From positions 37,930,157 to 37,994,156 of the forward strand of contig OX424562.1 of assembly GCA_949152475.1 (NCBI GenBank): DNA of 64,000 nt, in the 5' to 3' direction. Below, piece by piece: positions 1 to 8,950 of this stretch. Positions within the stretch are counted from its first letter, which is position 1, and each line of letters opens with the position of its first letter. Under the pieces are notes generated by a model. It searched no databases. It was given only the letters and a program-made list of their open reading frames with translations, and was not told the DNA's origin. The stretch comes from Terebella lapidaria (Eukaryota; Annelida; Polychaeta; Terebellida; Terebellidae). Position numbers and translations under genes: made by a program.

Positions 1-235
1 ACCCATAAATGGTCGGTAAATCATAACGTACCCATAAATGTCTAGAACATCATAACGCTCGCATAAATGTTTGGAAAATCATAACGCACCCATAAATGAT
101 CCGAAAATCATAACGTACCCATAAATTCCTAGAAAATCGTAACGCTCGCATAAATGTTTGGAAAATCATCACGAACCCAGATAGGTTTGGAAAATCATAA
201 TGTTCCCACTAATGTCTCCTCGAAAATCATAGTTT
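1..235. repeat. 29-bp minisatellite, about 8 units, cut by the window edge
   Basis: Units of about 29 bp start at 1, 30, 59, 88, 117 and 146 and decay towards 235. Each carries a core CATAAATG followed by a GGAAAATCATAACG-like half. Units 3 and 6 share a TCGCATAAATGTTTGG variant while the units around them start ACCC, so there is an 87-bp higher-order period of three units. The array is cut by the left edge of the window, so its full length is unknown. No coding frame is present. Confidence 0.85.
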
Positions 236-409
236 GAGCTGGGTTGACTCCAAATATGACCCAATGACGTCATTGTTAGCCCCTACATTCAGCAGGTGGC
301 GCCATAACAGTTGTCCTATACTTGCTAGGAGTGTCATGAGGAACCCAATAATTGCTAGTGAGTCTTCTCTTACTTGTTAGGTTGAGCCACCCTTGGGCCT
401 TACATGCAT
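236..409. other. Unassigned sequence between minisatellite and duplicated segment
   Basis: Short A+T-rich stretch. I see no repeat unit, RNA gene or convincing coding exon in it. The only open frame is on the minus strand and has no recognisable domain. Confidence 0.5.
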
Positions 410-2760
410 ATCTAGGCTCAATTTTCGTTATAATCTCTTGAAATTTTGAAACAATAACTCGAGACTTAGACACTATGAATATGATGACTGGCAACGATTC
501 GCTCCATTAGCTGTCACTTATTTCAAGATTTCATCAATGCACCTTGCATCACCCCAATATTTCTTTCACACTTTGATACTGAAGACCATGAACCTCCACA
601 CAGGGCACAATGCTGTCGCTATTGCCACAGTCGGTGTTGTGACCAGAAAACAGCAGATGCATCCCATATCTCGCAAATATTGGACCCCGCATCATGTAAA
701 CTTAGCCCAGAAATGAAAGCTAATAAAGACGGCCGGTTTTCCAGAAGGTCACAGCATAAGGAAAGTCAATGGACACGGGCATAAGGGGAGAGACGATTGC
801 GGAATCCGTTTTTATTTCGATATTGGATCATACTCGGATACAGTAGCTTATGGAAATGTATTGATGAAAATCCTTACATTCCAGCTACAGGGTCTTTCAA
901 AATGTTAGCTTAGGTTACTTTGCGCGAATTATTGAACTGACGTTCGAAATATGTGTCTATGGACAAAATGAATGTTCCCTCCCACATTCTCCCTCCCCCA
1001 CCCAACCCACCATGCAGTGGATGTGCAGATCAGATTACTGTCATTGTTGCCTCAAATACATCTAAAGACTGCATGCACATTTTTTTGATATGAATCACAC
1101 CAGAAGTGTTGTGCAGCCCACACACTTCTTTCAAACTGTGTCTTTTTAAAACACAACAATCCACAAGTGTAGCTTGTCACTCACAGCCAAATCCTCGATC
1201 TAATAAACTGTTCCATTCACTCGACAAGGTAATTGTTTCCTTACTGTGCGCAATAGCCAATCTCCGCCTCAATATCCTGCCGTGTCTATTATGATGCCAT
1301 CCACTCCCCAAGCCGTAACTATGGCCCGGTTATTTCCCAATACAACCATTGCGCTGTATCTGTCATTCTTGTAAAGTTTTCCTTGAGACGGGCTGTAATC
1401 CACCTTGGCAGGACTGCTAGGTGCTGGGGAAGGATTTCCTCCTTAGTTTGTTGCTGGTAAGCGATGACAGGAAGTGTGACCTGTGGCGCTCTCCAGTGGT
1501 CGATCATGACGTTCCTTGATGACGTAGGATTACACGCGTCTCCGGCCGTAATGATATTTATCTCGTGATACCAGTTGCTTGTCTGTGATACTGGAAACTA
1601 CTAGTAGGCCCTACCACTGGAGGTTGATCAGCATATTTTTACCCAAACACTCCAAAGTAGTAAACAGTTTTGATGCACAACATTCCCGCAGATCTGATGT
1701 CGACCACCTGTTTGAGATTCGGCTGGTACACTGAATAAAGATTTAATGTTAACCGGCCATATGTGATCGGCCTTTAGATCCTTTTTGACAATCAAGTGTC
1801 CACAATGAACGCGTGAATACACGTATGAGACCTGAGAGACTTGCATCCGTGTGGACTGGATACGGTGCTACTACTGGTGTATCCTCCTGAAAAAGTCTTG
1901 ATGTCAAGATGTAATTTGCACCACCAGTGTGTAATCATACACTATGTTATCTGGACGACATAATTATGTATGTTCAGTAGAACACCATACAATCTTCTAG
2001 CAAGTTGGCAACACATGTGCACTTACACGACCCTGTTGTGCTTACATCGCAGTCTGGCTTTTCGCTATAGCTTGTGGATTTCTAGCCGCGGTCCCAAAGA
2101 CCTGATAACATCGTTGTGCTTCCAATCCTAGAGTAGAAGCAAGAGCAGAAAATAGTCATGGACACATGGCACGAATCTCAATATGGGTGCCAAATAAAAT
2201 ATGGAGATCTCATTTCTCTGACCCGGATTCGTCAGCAGATATCATGCAAAGGTGACATTACAACTCCCTCCGCACACCGACACACAGCAAACTTGCGCAA
2301 TGAAGGCGTGCAGTGTTTTGTCTGCTACTCCTTTTCCCGGGCTGTCGAAATACATATTGGAATTACCTTTGTACACATTTTACAAGCTTATTCTAGACAA
2401 ATTCCTCATTTCATTATGCTGACTCAAAACTATAGGCCTACTTTTCAGTAGACTGTTATGTAGAAAATCCTTCTGGCTGATGCATGTGTGTCTTTTCTTA
2501 GGTTACATTACTTCATCACAGGACCATTTCAGTTCTTCGGTAAATGTTTTTTCATTCAGTTTTTCTTATTTTGCTATGACTCCCAGCTCTGGGTCTGCCT
2601 CGACATCCCATCCCAGACATCTCCCACACAAATCTTTTATCGTCCAAATTATGGAGGTCTTCCTTCAGAAAATGGATCAAAGGCAGATTTACGCATGAGT
2701 GTCGCCTCGACGATATGTGACTGTAAACAATAATTACGTCGTCGCGTGATGGGGGCGATA

Positions 2761-2764
2761 GATA
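2761..2764. repeat. Left target-site duplication GATA
   Basis: GATA at 2761-2764 directly precedes the TG that starts the LTR. The matching GATA is at 8947-8950. The empty site in copy B (near 18786-18800) reads as one uninterrupted GATAGATATAACTGG, as expected if 4 bp were duplicated. Four to five bp is the normal size for Ty3/Gypsy integrases. Confidence 0.75.
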
Positions 2765-2876
2765 TGTGACAGGGTTACATTTTGACAGTTCCGCCTAACG
2801 GAGTTTACTATTTATAGCTCATTCTACCGTGGAAATAAATACATAGTTCCCGCGATTTCTCGTTTGTTTACGCCTG
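2765..2876 (+). repeat. Truncated 5' LTR stub
   Basis: Begins TGTGACAGGG and is identical to 7359-7470. It then runs straight into gag coding sequence, so roughly 684 bp of LTR, the primer binding site, the leader and the start of gag are missing. The stub keeps only the U3 terminus. Confidence 0.9.
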
Positions 2877-3374
2877 GAATCCATCGTCAACCAAGCCAAC
2901 GAGAAAGGACTTCTTCTGGACGGCATCGACGACAGGATGCGCTCCAAGTTCTGGAGTGGCATGACCAACAAGGATATCAAGAACGCCCTTCGCCATAGGT
3001 TTGATGCTGGACAAAGCTTCTTGAAGCTCTTGTTAGCAGCTCGGTCTGTGGAGCATGAGACCAAAGGTGTTTTTGGTGAGTCTGTGACGAAACCGAAGCC
3101 TTCTGGTCCGGCTCAGGTGAAGGTTCAGCATACAGGATCATCCGATTCCAAGTTGGATCAGCTCATCTCTCAGATGACAGACCTGTCAAGTCGTCTCCGC
3201 AACGTGGAGGACCAAGTCAAGACTCCGCACCATACAGCTCCACGGAGGAACCAACCGTACAGGGAAACACGGGAGTGTTTCTACTGTCACAAGTCCGGAC
3301 ACATTGTTGCCGACTGTCCCGCACTTCAACGGAAGCGCGATCGTGACATTGGCAAGGACTCGGGAAACGAGTAG
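2877..3374 (+). pseudogene. gag: gag, 5'-truncated (nucleocapsid with zinc knuckle)
   Basis: The frame is open from the LTR junction and ends at TAG 3372-3374 (165 sense codons). The first internal methionine is at 2937, but similarity to Gag (LLLDGIDDRMRSKFW style) begins upstream of it, so the natural start is lost. The C-terminal part has a CCHC zinc knuckle, C-X2-C-X4-H-X4-C, at 3276-3317, the RNA-binding motif of nucleocapsid. A basic tail follows. Known Ty3/Gypsy Gag proteins package the element RNA in cytoplasmic particles; this remnant keeps the RNA-binding end but lacks most of the matrix/capsid region. It overlaps pol in the -1 frame, with a slippery heptamer just before its stop. 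Confidence 0.85.
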
Positions 3375-3387
3375 CGGTCAGCACCGC
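3362..3387 (+). promoter_or_regulatory. -1 ribosomal frameshift signal (slippery site plus hairpin)
   Basis: GGGAAAC at 3362-3368 sits in gag phase as G-GGA-AAC, the canonical X-XXY-YYZ form. After a spacer of 5 nt comes a perfect 5-bp hairpin, GCGGT (3374-3378) with ACCGC (3383-3387), closing a 4-nt loop. The gag stop lies at 3372-3374, and the pol frame is open from 3347 with no ATG of its own before the protease. Phase, spacing and frame all agree with -1 frameshifting. Whether a larger pseudoknot forms cannot be judged by eye. Confidence 0.85.
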
Positions 3388-6300
3388 AGGACATGTGTCT
3401 GGCCCATGTGACAGTCCTAAGCCTCTTGTTGGAAGTGCCAACATTACTCCTGTTTGTGTCAACGGTGTGTCCTGTGATGCACTCTTGGACACCGCAAGCC
3501 AAATCACCACACTCTCGAGGGACTTCGTTCGGAGTCGGCTTCCGGATCTCAGTGTGTCACCTCTCACGGATTTCCTGACCATCACCGCAGCTGGAGGAGC
3601 CATTCTTCCATATGATGGTGTCGTGGAGCTCAACGTATGCATCAACCCTTCGACCCCGGATGTCACCTTCCCAGTTGTAGCGCTGGTGCTACCTGGTGAT
3701 CCTTATAGTGACCATGTCCCAATGGTGATTGGCACTAATTTCATCGAGCCCTACCTCAGCGACATTCAGGATCAGGCTTCCAGCTCTGATCTGTCGCCGG
3801 CTTGGATGATGGTGCTATCATCAATGAGGAAGAACAACTCACCAGATGGAGTCATCGGCGTCATCAAGACAACCAAGTCGGAAGTCATCCCTCCTCGCTC
3901 TCGGGTCGTCGTCAAGGGATTGATGCGTTCCACCCATGTACCGCGGGCCTCTGTGACCCATGCCATGGTGGAAGCGGATCCAGATCATTCGCTCCCTGGC
4001 GGGTTACTCATCACACCATCTATGTTGGAGTTCCACAATGCCAGGGTGTCCACCTACCGCATTTGTGTTGAGCTCCATAACCTGTCAACACGTCCCGTGA
4101 CCATACCGTCACGTTCCGTCCTGTGCGACCTGCACCAAGTGACTGTGGAGAATGACGACACCTTCCTCAGGTCTTCGGATCCATCCTTCCTCCAAAAGTT
4201 TGAGTGGCCTGAGGATCGTCGTCATGCACAGATGCTGAAAGATCTCCTAGTCAAGTGGACGGATGTGTTCTCGACACACGACCTGGATCACGGTCACACT
4301 GACGTCGTTCGACACAAGATCAAGTTAACAGACAACACACCAATCAAGATCCCACATCGGCGTATTCCTCCCAGTGTCTATCTGGAACTCAAGGAGCATC
4401 TCCGAGAGATGTTAGAGGGCAACCACATCAGGCCTTCTCAGAGTCCTTGGGCATTTCCTGTAGTGCTGGTGAGGAAGAAGGATAACACCCTTCGCTTTTG
4501 TGTGGATTACCGGGAACTCAACAAGAGGACTGTTCGGGATGCCTATGCCTTGCCCCGCATCGAGGAGACCATGGATTATCTCCATGGTTCTAAATACTTC
4601 TCGTGTTTAGACCTCAAGAGTGGATACTGGCAAGTAGAGATGGCAGAAGAGGATAAACAGAAGACGGCCTTTACGCTGGGACCATTGGGTTTCTATGAGT
4701 TTAACTCTATGCCCTTTGGATTAACCAACAGTCCAGCAACCTTTCAACGTCTAATGGAACGATGTCTTGGAGACATGCAGCCTCAGGAATGTCTTGTCTA
4801 TTTAGACGACATCATAATCTTCAGTTCGACCATTGAGGAACATCTCCAACGACTCGAAGCTGTCTTCCAAAAGCTTAAGGACTTCGGTCTGAAGTTGAAG
4901 CCATCAAAGTGCCACTTTCTGAAATCAGAAGTCACTTACTTGGGACATGTTGTCTCCAAGGATGGTATTCACACAGATCCGGGTAAAATCAAGGTCATCC
5001 AGGATTGGGAGTCGCCTACTAACATCAAGGAACTTCAGAAGTTTTTGGGCTTCGCGGGATTCTACCGCCGCTTCGTCCCCAAGTTCAGTTCCATCGCGGC
5101 CCCTCTCCACAAGCTTCTCAAGGGACATCTCAACAAGTCCAAGAAGAAAAAGAAGGTCACGCCTGCTGAGTATGTCTGGGGTCCAGACCAACAGAAGTCG
5201 TTTGAGGATTTGAAGACCAGGTTGACCACAGCGCCTATCCTTGGCTTTGCGGACTATCGTAGTCCATTCGAGTTGCATATCGATGCAAGCGGTCAGGGAT
5301 TGGGTGCTGTCCTGTATCAGATACAGGAAGGTCAGCCCAGGGTTATCTCCTACGCCAGCAGAGGACTCAAGCCTTCGGAGGAGAACTACCCAGCACATAA
5401 ACTGGAGTTTCTTGCACTCAAGTGGGCTGTGACCGACAAGTTCTCGGATTACCTTTACGGGCAGAAGTTCAAGGTCCTGACCGACAACAATCCGTTAACC
5501 TACGTTTTGACATCAGCTCGTCTCGATGCAACAGGGCATCGATGGTTGGCTAAGTTGGCAACCTATGACTTTTCGCTGGAGTACAAGACCGGGAAGACAA
5601 ACACAGATGCTGATGCTCTGTCCCGTCTTCCGTGTGTGTCCAGTAAAGTCACTCAGGCTGTGTGTAACAGTGTTTCAGTGGACCCATTCGTCTACAGCTT
5701 GGCCTCCTCGGCTTCAAGCGTGGATCCACTTCGTACTTCCTCAGAAGTTGTTACACCTGTCGACATGTTCGAGGAACAGTCTCTGGACGCTGACATCAAG
5801 TGGGTGGTCAGTTGTCTGATTGCCAAACACAAGCCTACCAAGAAGGAACTCGTAGGAAAGTCATCAGAACGGACTCGACTCATCAAGGACTGGGACAAGC
5901 TCAAACTTCATCAAGGAATTCTATTCCGGGAAGTCAACACGGACATCAACACACTCCATCAGTTAGTCGTCCCAAAGGATCTTCGTCCACGTATTTTAAC
6001 CAGGCTCCATGATGACATCGGTCATCCAGGACGTGACAAAACACAACAACTCTTGAGGTCTCGTTTTTTCTGGCCTGGAATGTACACAGCTGTAGAGCAG
6101 TACGTTTCCAAGTGCCATCGTTGTATTTGCAGGAAAGGAACTCCGCAACGGACGTCGATCATTCCGATCCTCAGTTTTCAGCCTCTCGAGTTGGTGTGTG
6201 TTGATTACCTCCTGGTGGAGCCTTCTGGTGGATACGAGCACCTTCTGGTGATCGTGGACCACTTCACGAAGTTCGCTCGGGTAGTGCCTACAAAGAATGA

Positions 6301-7294
6301 GACGGCCAAGACAACAGCGAAAGCTTTGCTTGAAAGTTTCATCAACTTGTATGGCTATCCCAGCAGGATCCACTCAGACCAAGGTCGTAACTTTGAGTCC
6401 TCGGTCATCAAGGAACTGTGTTCCCTCACAGGCATCTCGAAGTCCAGGACTACTCCGTATCATCCTCGTGGGAATGGTGCCTGTGAGCGGATGAATCAGA
6501 CTCTCCTGAAGTTACTCGGGACCTTGGAGGAAGAGAAGAAGGGTCGCTGGAAGGACTACCTCAACACCTTGGTGATGGCCTACAACTGTACGCCTCACGA
6601 TGCCACTGGTTTCACGCCATATGAGCTGATGTTCGGCCGCTCTCCACGTCTCCCTGTGGATGAAGAATTCCAGGTCTGGTCCAACAACAATCAGGAGGAC
6701 CTCTCAACCTACATCTCTGGAGTCCGAGACCGACTGGAATTCTGCCATGAAATCGCTCACAAGAATATGGCTGAAACTGCGGACAAGATCGAGAAGAAGG
6801 AAGGGAACGCTTCGGTCTTACAGATTGATGATCTTGTCCTTGTCAAAAAGGTGGCGTTTCAAGGTCGAAGTAAACTCGCGGATAAGTGGGAGAACGACAT
6901 CTATATTGTCGTCCATCAACCCAACGTCGACATACCCGTCTATGACGTGAAACGTGTGGATGGAAGAGGGCCAACTAGGACGTTACATCGTAGCCTGTTG
7001 CGCCCTGTCCAGTCATCACACGGGAGGCATGACGCCCTTTCAGAGGGGGAGGAAGAGGAAAAAGAAGAAAAGAAGAAAGAAGACACAGAAGATCTTGTCT
7101 TAGGGTATTTTGTCGACCCGTCGGAAAATTCATCCCCGGATTGCGTTATGGTTGAGGACTTTGATCCTGATCAAGTTCTCCCATCAGACTTAGGGTTCGA
7201 CATTATTGTCGAAGAGCTAAGTTCAGACGAGGAAGTGCCACAACAGCGCCCGCAGCGGAATCGCCGGCCTCCAGATTTTTTCCGTCCGACTTAG
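3368..7294 (+). CDS. pol: pol polyprotein of Ty3/Gypsy element
   Basis: Uninterrupted frame made as a Gag-Pol fusion by -1 slippage; the GTG at 3395 that opens the 1299-codon frame is not a credible start. Positions below count from 3395. The aspartic protease has D-T-A-S at residue 32. The reverse transcriptase carries the catalytic YLDD at residues 469-472 (4799-4810). RNase H has its first acidic residue in HIDAS (about 630), with TDNN further on. The integrase has an HHCC zinc finger (about 870-910) followed by D937, D995 and E1031, which is exactly D,D-35-E. A GPY/F-like module follows, then a Glu/Lys-rich acidic tail of about 110 residues. The domain order PR-RT-RH-IN is that of Ty3/Gypsy, not Copia. 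No chromodomain is seen. All catalytic residues are present, so the protein could be active if expressed. Confidence 0.95.
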   Translation, partial: RVAVSTAGHVSGPCDSPKPLVGSANITPVCVNGVSCDALLDTASQITTLSRDFVRSRLPDLSVSPLTDFLTITAAGGAILPYDGVVELNVCINPSTPDVTFPVVALVLPGDPYSDHVPMVIGTNFIEPYLSDIQDQASSSDLSPAWMMVLSSMRKNNSPDGVIGVIKTTKSEVIPPRSRVVVKGLMRSTHVPRASVTHAMVEADPDHSLPGGLLITPSMLEFHNARVSTYRICVELHNLSTRPVTIPSRSVLCDLHQVTVENDDTFLRSSDPSFLQKFEWPEDRRHAQMLKDLLVKWTDVFSTHDLDHGHTDVVRHKIKLTDNTPIKIPHRRIPPSVYLELKEHLREMLEGNHIRPSQSPWAFPVVLVRKKDNTLRFCVDYRELNKRTVRDAYALPRIEETMDYLHGSKYFSCLDLKSGYWQVEMAEEDKQKTAFTLGPLGFYEFNSMPFGLTNSPATFQRLMERCLGDMQPQECLVYLDDIIIFSSTIEEHLQRLEAVFQKLKDFGLKLKPSKCHFLKSEVTYLGHVVSKDGIHTDPGKIKVIQDWESPTNIKELQKFLGFAGFYRRFVPKFSSIAAPLHKLLKGHLNKSKKKKKVTPAEYVWGPDQQKSFEDLKTRLTTAPILGFADYRSPFELHIDASGQGLGAVLYQIQEGQPRVISYASRGLKPSEENYPAHKLEFLALKWAVTDKFSDYLYGQKFKVLTDNNPLTYVLTSARLDATGHRWLAKLATYDFSLEYKTGKTNTDADALSRLPCVSSKVTQAVCNSVSVDPFVYSLASSASSVDPLRTSSEVVTPVDMFEEQSLDADIKWVVSCLIAKHKPTKKELVGKSSERTRLIKDWDKLKLHQGILFREVNTDINTLHQLVVPKDLRPRILTRLHDDIGHPGRDKTQQLLRSRFFWPGMYTAVEQYVSKCHRCICRKGTPQRTSIIPILSFQPLELVCVDYLLVEPSGGYEHLLVIVDHFTKFARVVPTKNETAKTTAKALLESFINLYGYPSRIHSDQGRNFESSVIKELCSLTGISKSRTTPYHPRGNGACERMNQTLLKLLGTLEEEKKGRWKDYLNTLVMAYNCTPHDATGFTPYELMFGRSPRLPVDEEFQVWSNNNQEDLSTYISGVRDRLEFCHEIAHKNMAETADKIEKKEGNASVLQIDDLVLVKKVAFQGRSKLADKWENDIYIVVHQPNVDIPVYDVKRVDGRGPTRTLHRSLLRPVQSSHGRHDALSEGEEEEKEEKKKEDTEDLVLGYFVDPSENSSPDCVMVEDFDPDQVLPSDLGFDIIVEELSSDEEVPQQRPQRNRRPPDFFRPT

Positions 7295-7347
7295 TTTTGT
7301 ATATAGTTCATATTTTATGTGTAAATGTCGGGACGCCATTCTTCATT
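7295..7347 (+). other. Gypsy 3' untranslated spacer
   Basis: Short spacer between the pol stop and the polypurine tract. There is no env frame, which separates this element from the env-bearing errantivirus type. Confidence 0.7.
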
Positions 7348-7356
7348 GGGGGGAAG
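7348..7356 (+). promoter_or_regulatory. Polypurine tract
   Basis: GGGGGGAAG lies two bases upstream of the LTR start (TGTGAC at 7359). This is the expected primer site for plus-strand DNA synthesis. Confidence 0.8.
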
Positions 7357-7358
7357 TA

Positions 7359-7958
7359 TGTGACAGGGTTACATTTTGACAGTTCCGCCTAACGGAGTTT
7401 ACTATTTATAGCTCATTCTACCGTGGAAATAAATACATAGTTCCCGCGATTTCTCGTTTGTTTACGCCTGCCTTGGCAACCAGCCAACAAAGTTTAAACA
7501 CATCTACCAAAACTTTTGAACAGACAACATCAACTTCAATAACGGAATAATTAATTTAACTTAGGATATCCAGACACACATTAAACAGTGAGTACTAATC
7601 TTGTGTCTCTATTTGTATTACAGATTCGCCAATGTTTTTGTAATGTTGGATCTTCGGATCTCTTGGATTTTCAAGTTCAGGACTTTGTTTATTTTGCGCC
7701 GTCAGGCAGTTATCAAACTTAATTTGTTCCTTTCAGATATTTAAATCAGCCCGCCATCAGTCATCCATTCATCCATCATTGTTCGAGACCTCCATTTTCA
7801 CAACTGGGGTAAGGTGCTAATTGTATTTGTAAATAACACTTGCACGTATGAACGGAATGAATGTCTGTGATACAGTCGGTAGATTGGTAGTGACAGTTTT
7901 ATAGTGTGTCGATTTCATTCTTAGTTTCATTCAACTATTTGGATCATTCCTTCGTTTC
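7359..7958 (+). repeat. 3' LTR, lacking its last 196 bp
   Basis: Starts TGTGACAGGG and matches the inverse complement of 8198-8797 over 600 bp with one difference seen. The complete LTR (8002-8797, inverted) is 796 bp, so this copy stops 196 bp early, at GTTTC (7954-7958), where it joins tRNA-derived sequence. Confidence 0.9.
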
Positions 7959-8000
7959 GTAAACCAGGGGTCGGGAGTTCGATCCTCCCTGGAGGCTCCA
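7959..8000 (+). other. 3' half of tRNA-Thr including CCA (extended primer-binding-site copy)
   Basis: Reads as a tRNA from the anticodon loop (GTAA, positions 35-38), the 3' anticodon strand ACCAG, the variable loop, the T arm GGGAG-TTCGATC-CTCCC, the acceptor strand TGGAGGC, the discriminator T, and then CCA at 7998-8000. The CCA is not encoded in animal tRNA genes, so the source is a mature tRNA. Anticodon-loop context suggests tRNA-Thr (NGT family). Read on the minus strand it begins TGG one base after the inverted LTR ends in CA, exactly where a primer binding site belongs, but it runs 42 nt instead of the usual 18 or fewer. Confidence 0.88.
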
Positions 8001-8001
8001 T

Positions 8002-8797
8002 TGTTTCGGGGTCGTGAATGTTGCGTCGATGATTCAAAACGAGATGGATGGGTTTCAATATGACTTTATTTGGTCCAAGACAAAGACCCTGTAATAATAT
8101 AATAATGAATAACATGAGTAAAGGGTGATAACAAATGAAAACAAAATGGCATGTTTATACAACCCATATATGTAGCATATATGGAAACATATGAAATGAA
8201 ACGAAGGAATGATCCAAATAGTTGAATGAAACTAAGAATGAAATCGACACACTATAAAACTGTCACTACCAATCTACCGACTGTATCACAGACATTCATT
8301 CCGTTCATACGTGCAAGTGTTATTTACAAATACAATTAGCACCTTACCCCAGTTGTGAAAATGGAGGTCTCGAACAATGATGGATGAATGGATGACTGAT
8401 GGCGGGCTGATTTAAATATCTGAAAGGAACAAATTAAGTTTGATAACTGCCTGACGGCGCAAAATAAACAAAGTCCTGAACTTGAAAATCCAAGAGATCC
8501 GAAGATCCAACATTACAAAAACATTGGCGAATCTGTAATACAAATAGAGACACAAGATTAGTACTCACTGTTTAATGTGTGTCTGGATATCCTAAGTTAA
8601 ATTAATTATTCCGTTATTGAAGTTGATGTTGTCTGTTCAAAAGTTTCGGTAGATGTGTTTAAACTTTGTTGGCTGGTTGCCAAGGCAGGCGTAAACAAAC
8701 GAGAAATCGCGGGAACTATGTATTTATTTCCACGGTAGAATGAGCTATAAATAGTAAACTCCGTTAGGCGGAACTGTCAAAATGTAACCCTGTCACA
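8002..8797 (-). repeat. Complete Gypsy LTR, inverted (796 bp)
   Basis: On the minus strand it runs from TGTGAC (8797) to CA (8003-8002), followed by one base and the tRNA-complementary site. This is the only full-length LTR in the window. With 7359-7958 it forms a 600-bp-arm palindrome whose 239-bp loop holds the LTR end and the tRNA copy. Confidence 0.9.
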
Positions 8798-8858
8798 TAT
8801 CTATCGCCCCCATCACGCGACGACGTAATTATTGTTTACAGTCACATATCGTCGAGGC
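8798..8858 (-). repeat. Inverted copy of the left host flank
   Basis: Exact inverse complement of 2704-2764, the 61 bp of host sequence directly left of the insertion. Copy B near 18750-18786 carries the same host sequence once only, so this second copy arose with or after the insertion. Confidence 0.9.
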
Positions 8859-8946
8859 TCACTTGGTAGAGTGTTGGACTACTGTTCGTCGGGTCCTGGG
8901 TTCGAATCCCCTCTCGGGCAAGTGGATTTTTCCGAACCCTGCAACA
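8854..8946 (+). other. tRNA-like sequence (SINE head or tRNA pseudogene)
   Basis: Contains an A-box-like GGCTCACTTGG (8856-8866) and a perfect B box GGTTCGAATCC (8899-8909), then TCGGGCA like a tRNA 3' acceptor strand. The matching 5' acceptor strand is missing and the anticodon arm does not pair well, so it is not a functional tRNA gene. It ends TTTTTCCGAACCCTGCAACA next to the right GATA. It could be the head of a tRNA-derived SINE or tRNA-templated filler captured at the junction. It is absent from copy B. Confidence 0.7.
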
Positions 8947-8950
8947 GATA
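8947..8950. repeat. Right target-site duplication GATA
   Basis: Partner of 2761-2764; host sequence resumes with TAACTGG as in copy B. Confidence 0.7.

Larger units (their letters stand above)
2765..8946 (+). mobile_element. Rearranged Ty3/Gypsy LTR retrotransposon insertion
   Basis: The insertion holds, in order: a 112-bp LTR stub, 5'-truncated gag, intact pol (protease, reverse transcriptase, RNase H, integrase), a polypurine tract, 600 bp of LTR, a 42-nt copied tRNA-Thr half, a complete 796-bp LTR in inverted orientation, 61 bp of the left host flank inverted, and an 88-bp tRNA-like stretch. It is flanked by GATA and is absent from copy B of the duplication. The first 112 bp of LTR are identical in the stub and the 3' copy, and the two 600-bp arms show one difference that I can find (7509 against 8647), so insertion and rearrangement are recent. 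No env frame is visible. Lacking a proper 5' LTR, leader and gag start, this copy should be defective in cis. Confidence 0.92.

Noticed and set aside
1-235. CRISPR-like 29-bp repeats
   Set aside because: Units are contiguous with no unique spacers, and the window is animal DNA.
3217-3666. 149-codon minus-strand frame
   Set aside because: Antisense shadow of gag-pol.
7959-8000. tRNA-Thr gene
   Set aside because: Only the 3' half is present and it carries CCA; the 5' half is replaced by LTR sequence.
7927-8115. Minus-strand peptide with GRIELPTPGL
   Set aside because: A translation of the tRNA T-arm region, a well-known spurious peptide type.
8854-8920. Functional tRNA gene
   Set aside because: A and B boxes are present, but there is no 5' acceptor strand and the anticodon stem does not pair.
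2765-8946. Endogenous retrovirus with env
   Set aside because: No third frame between pol and the polypurine tract; only 53 bp separate them.
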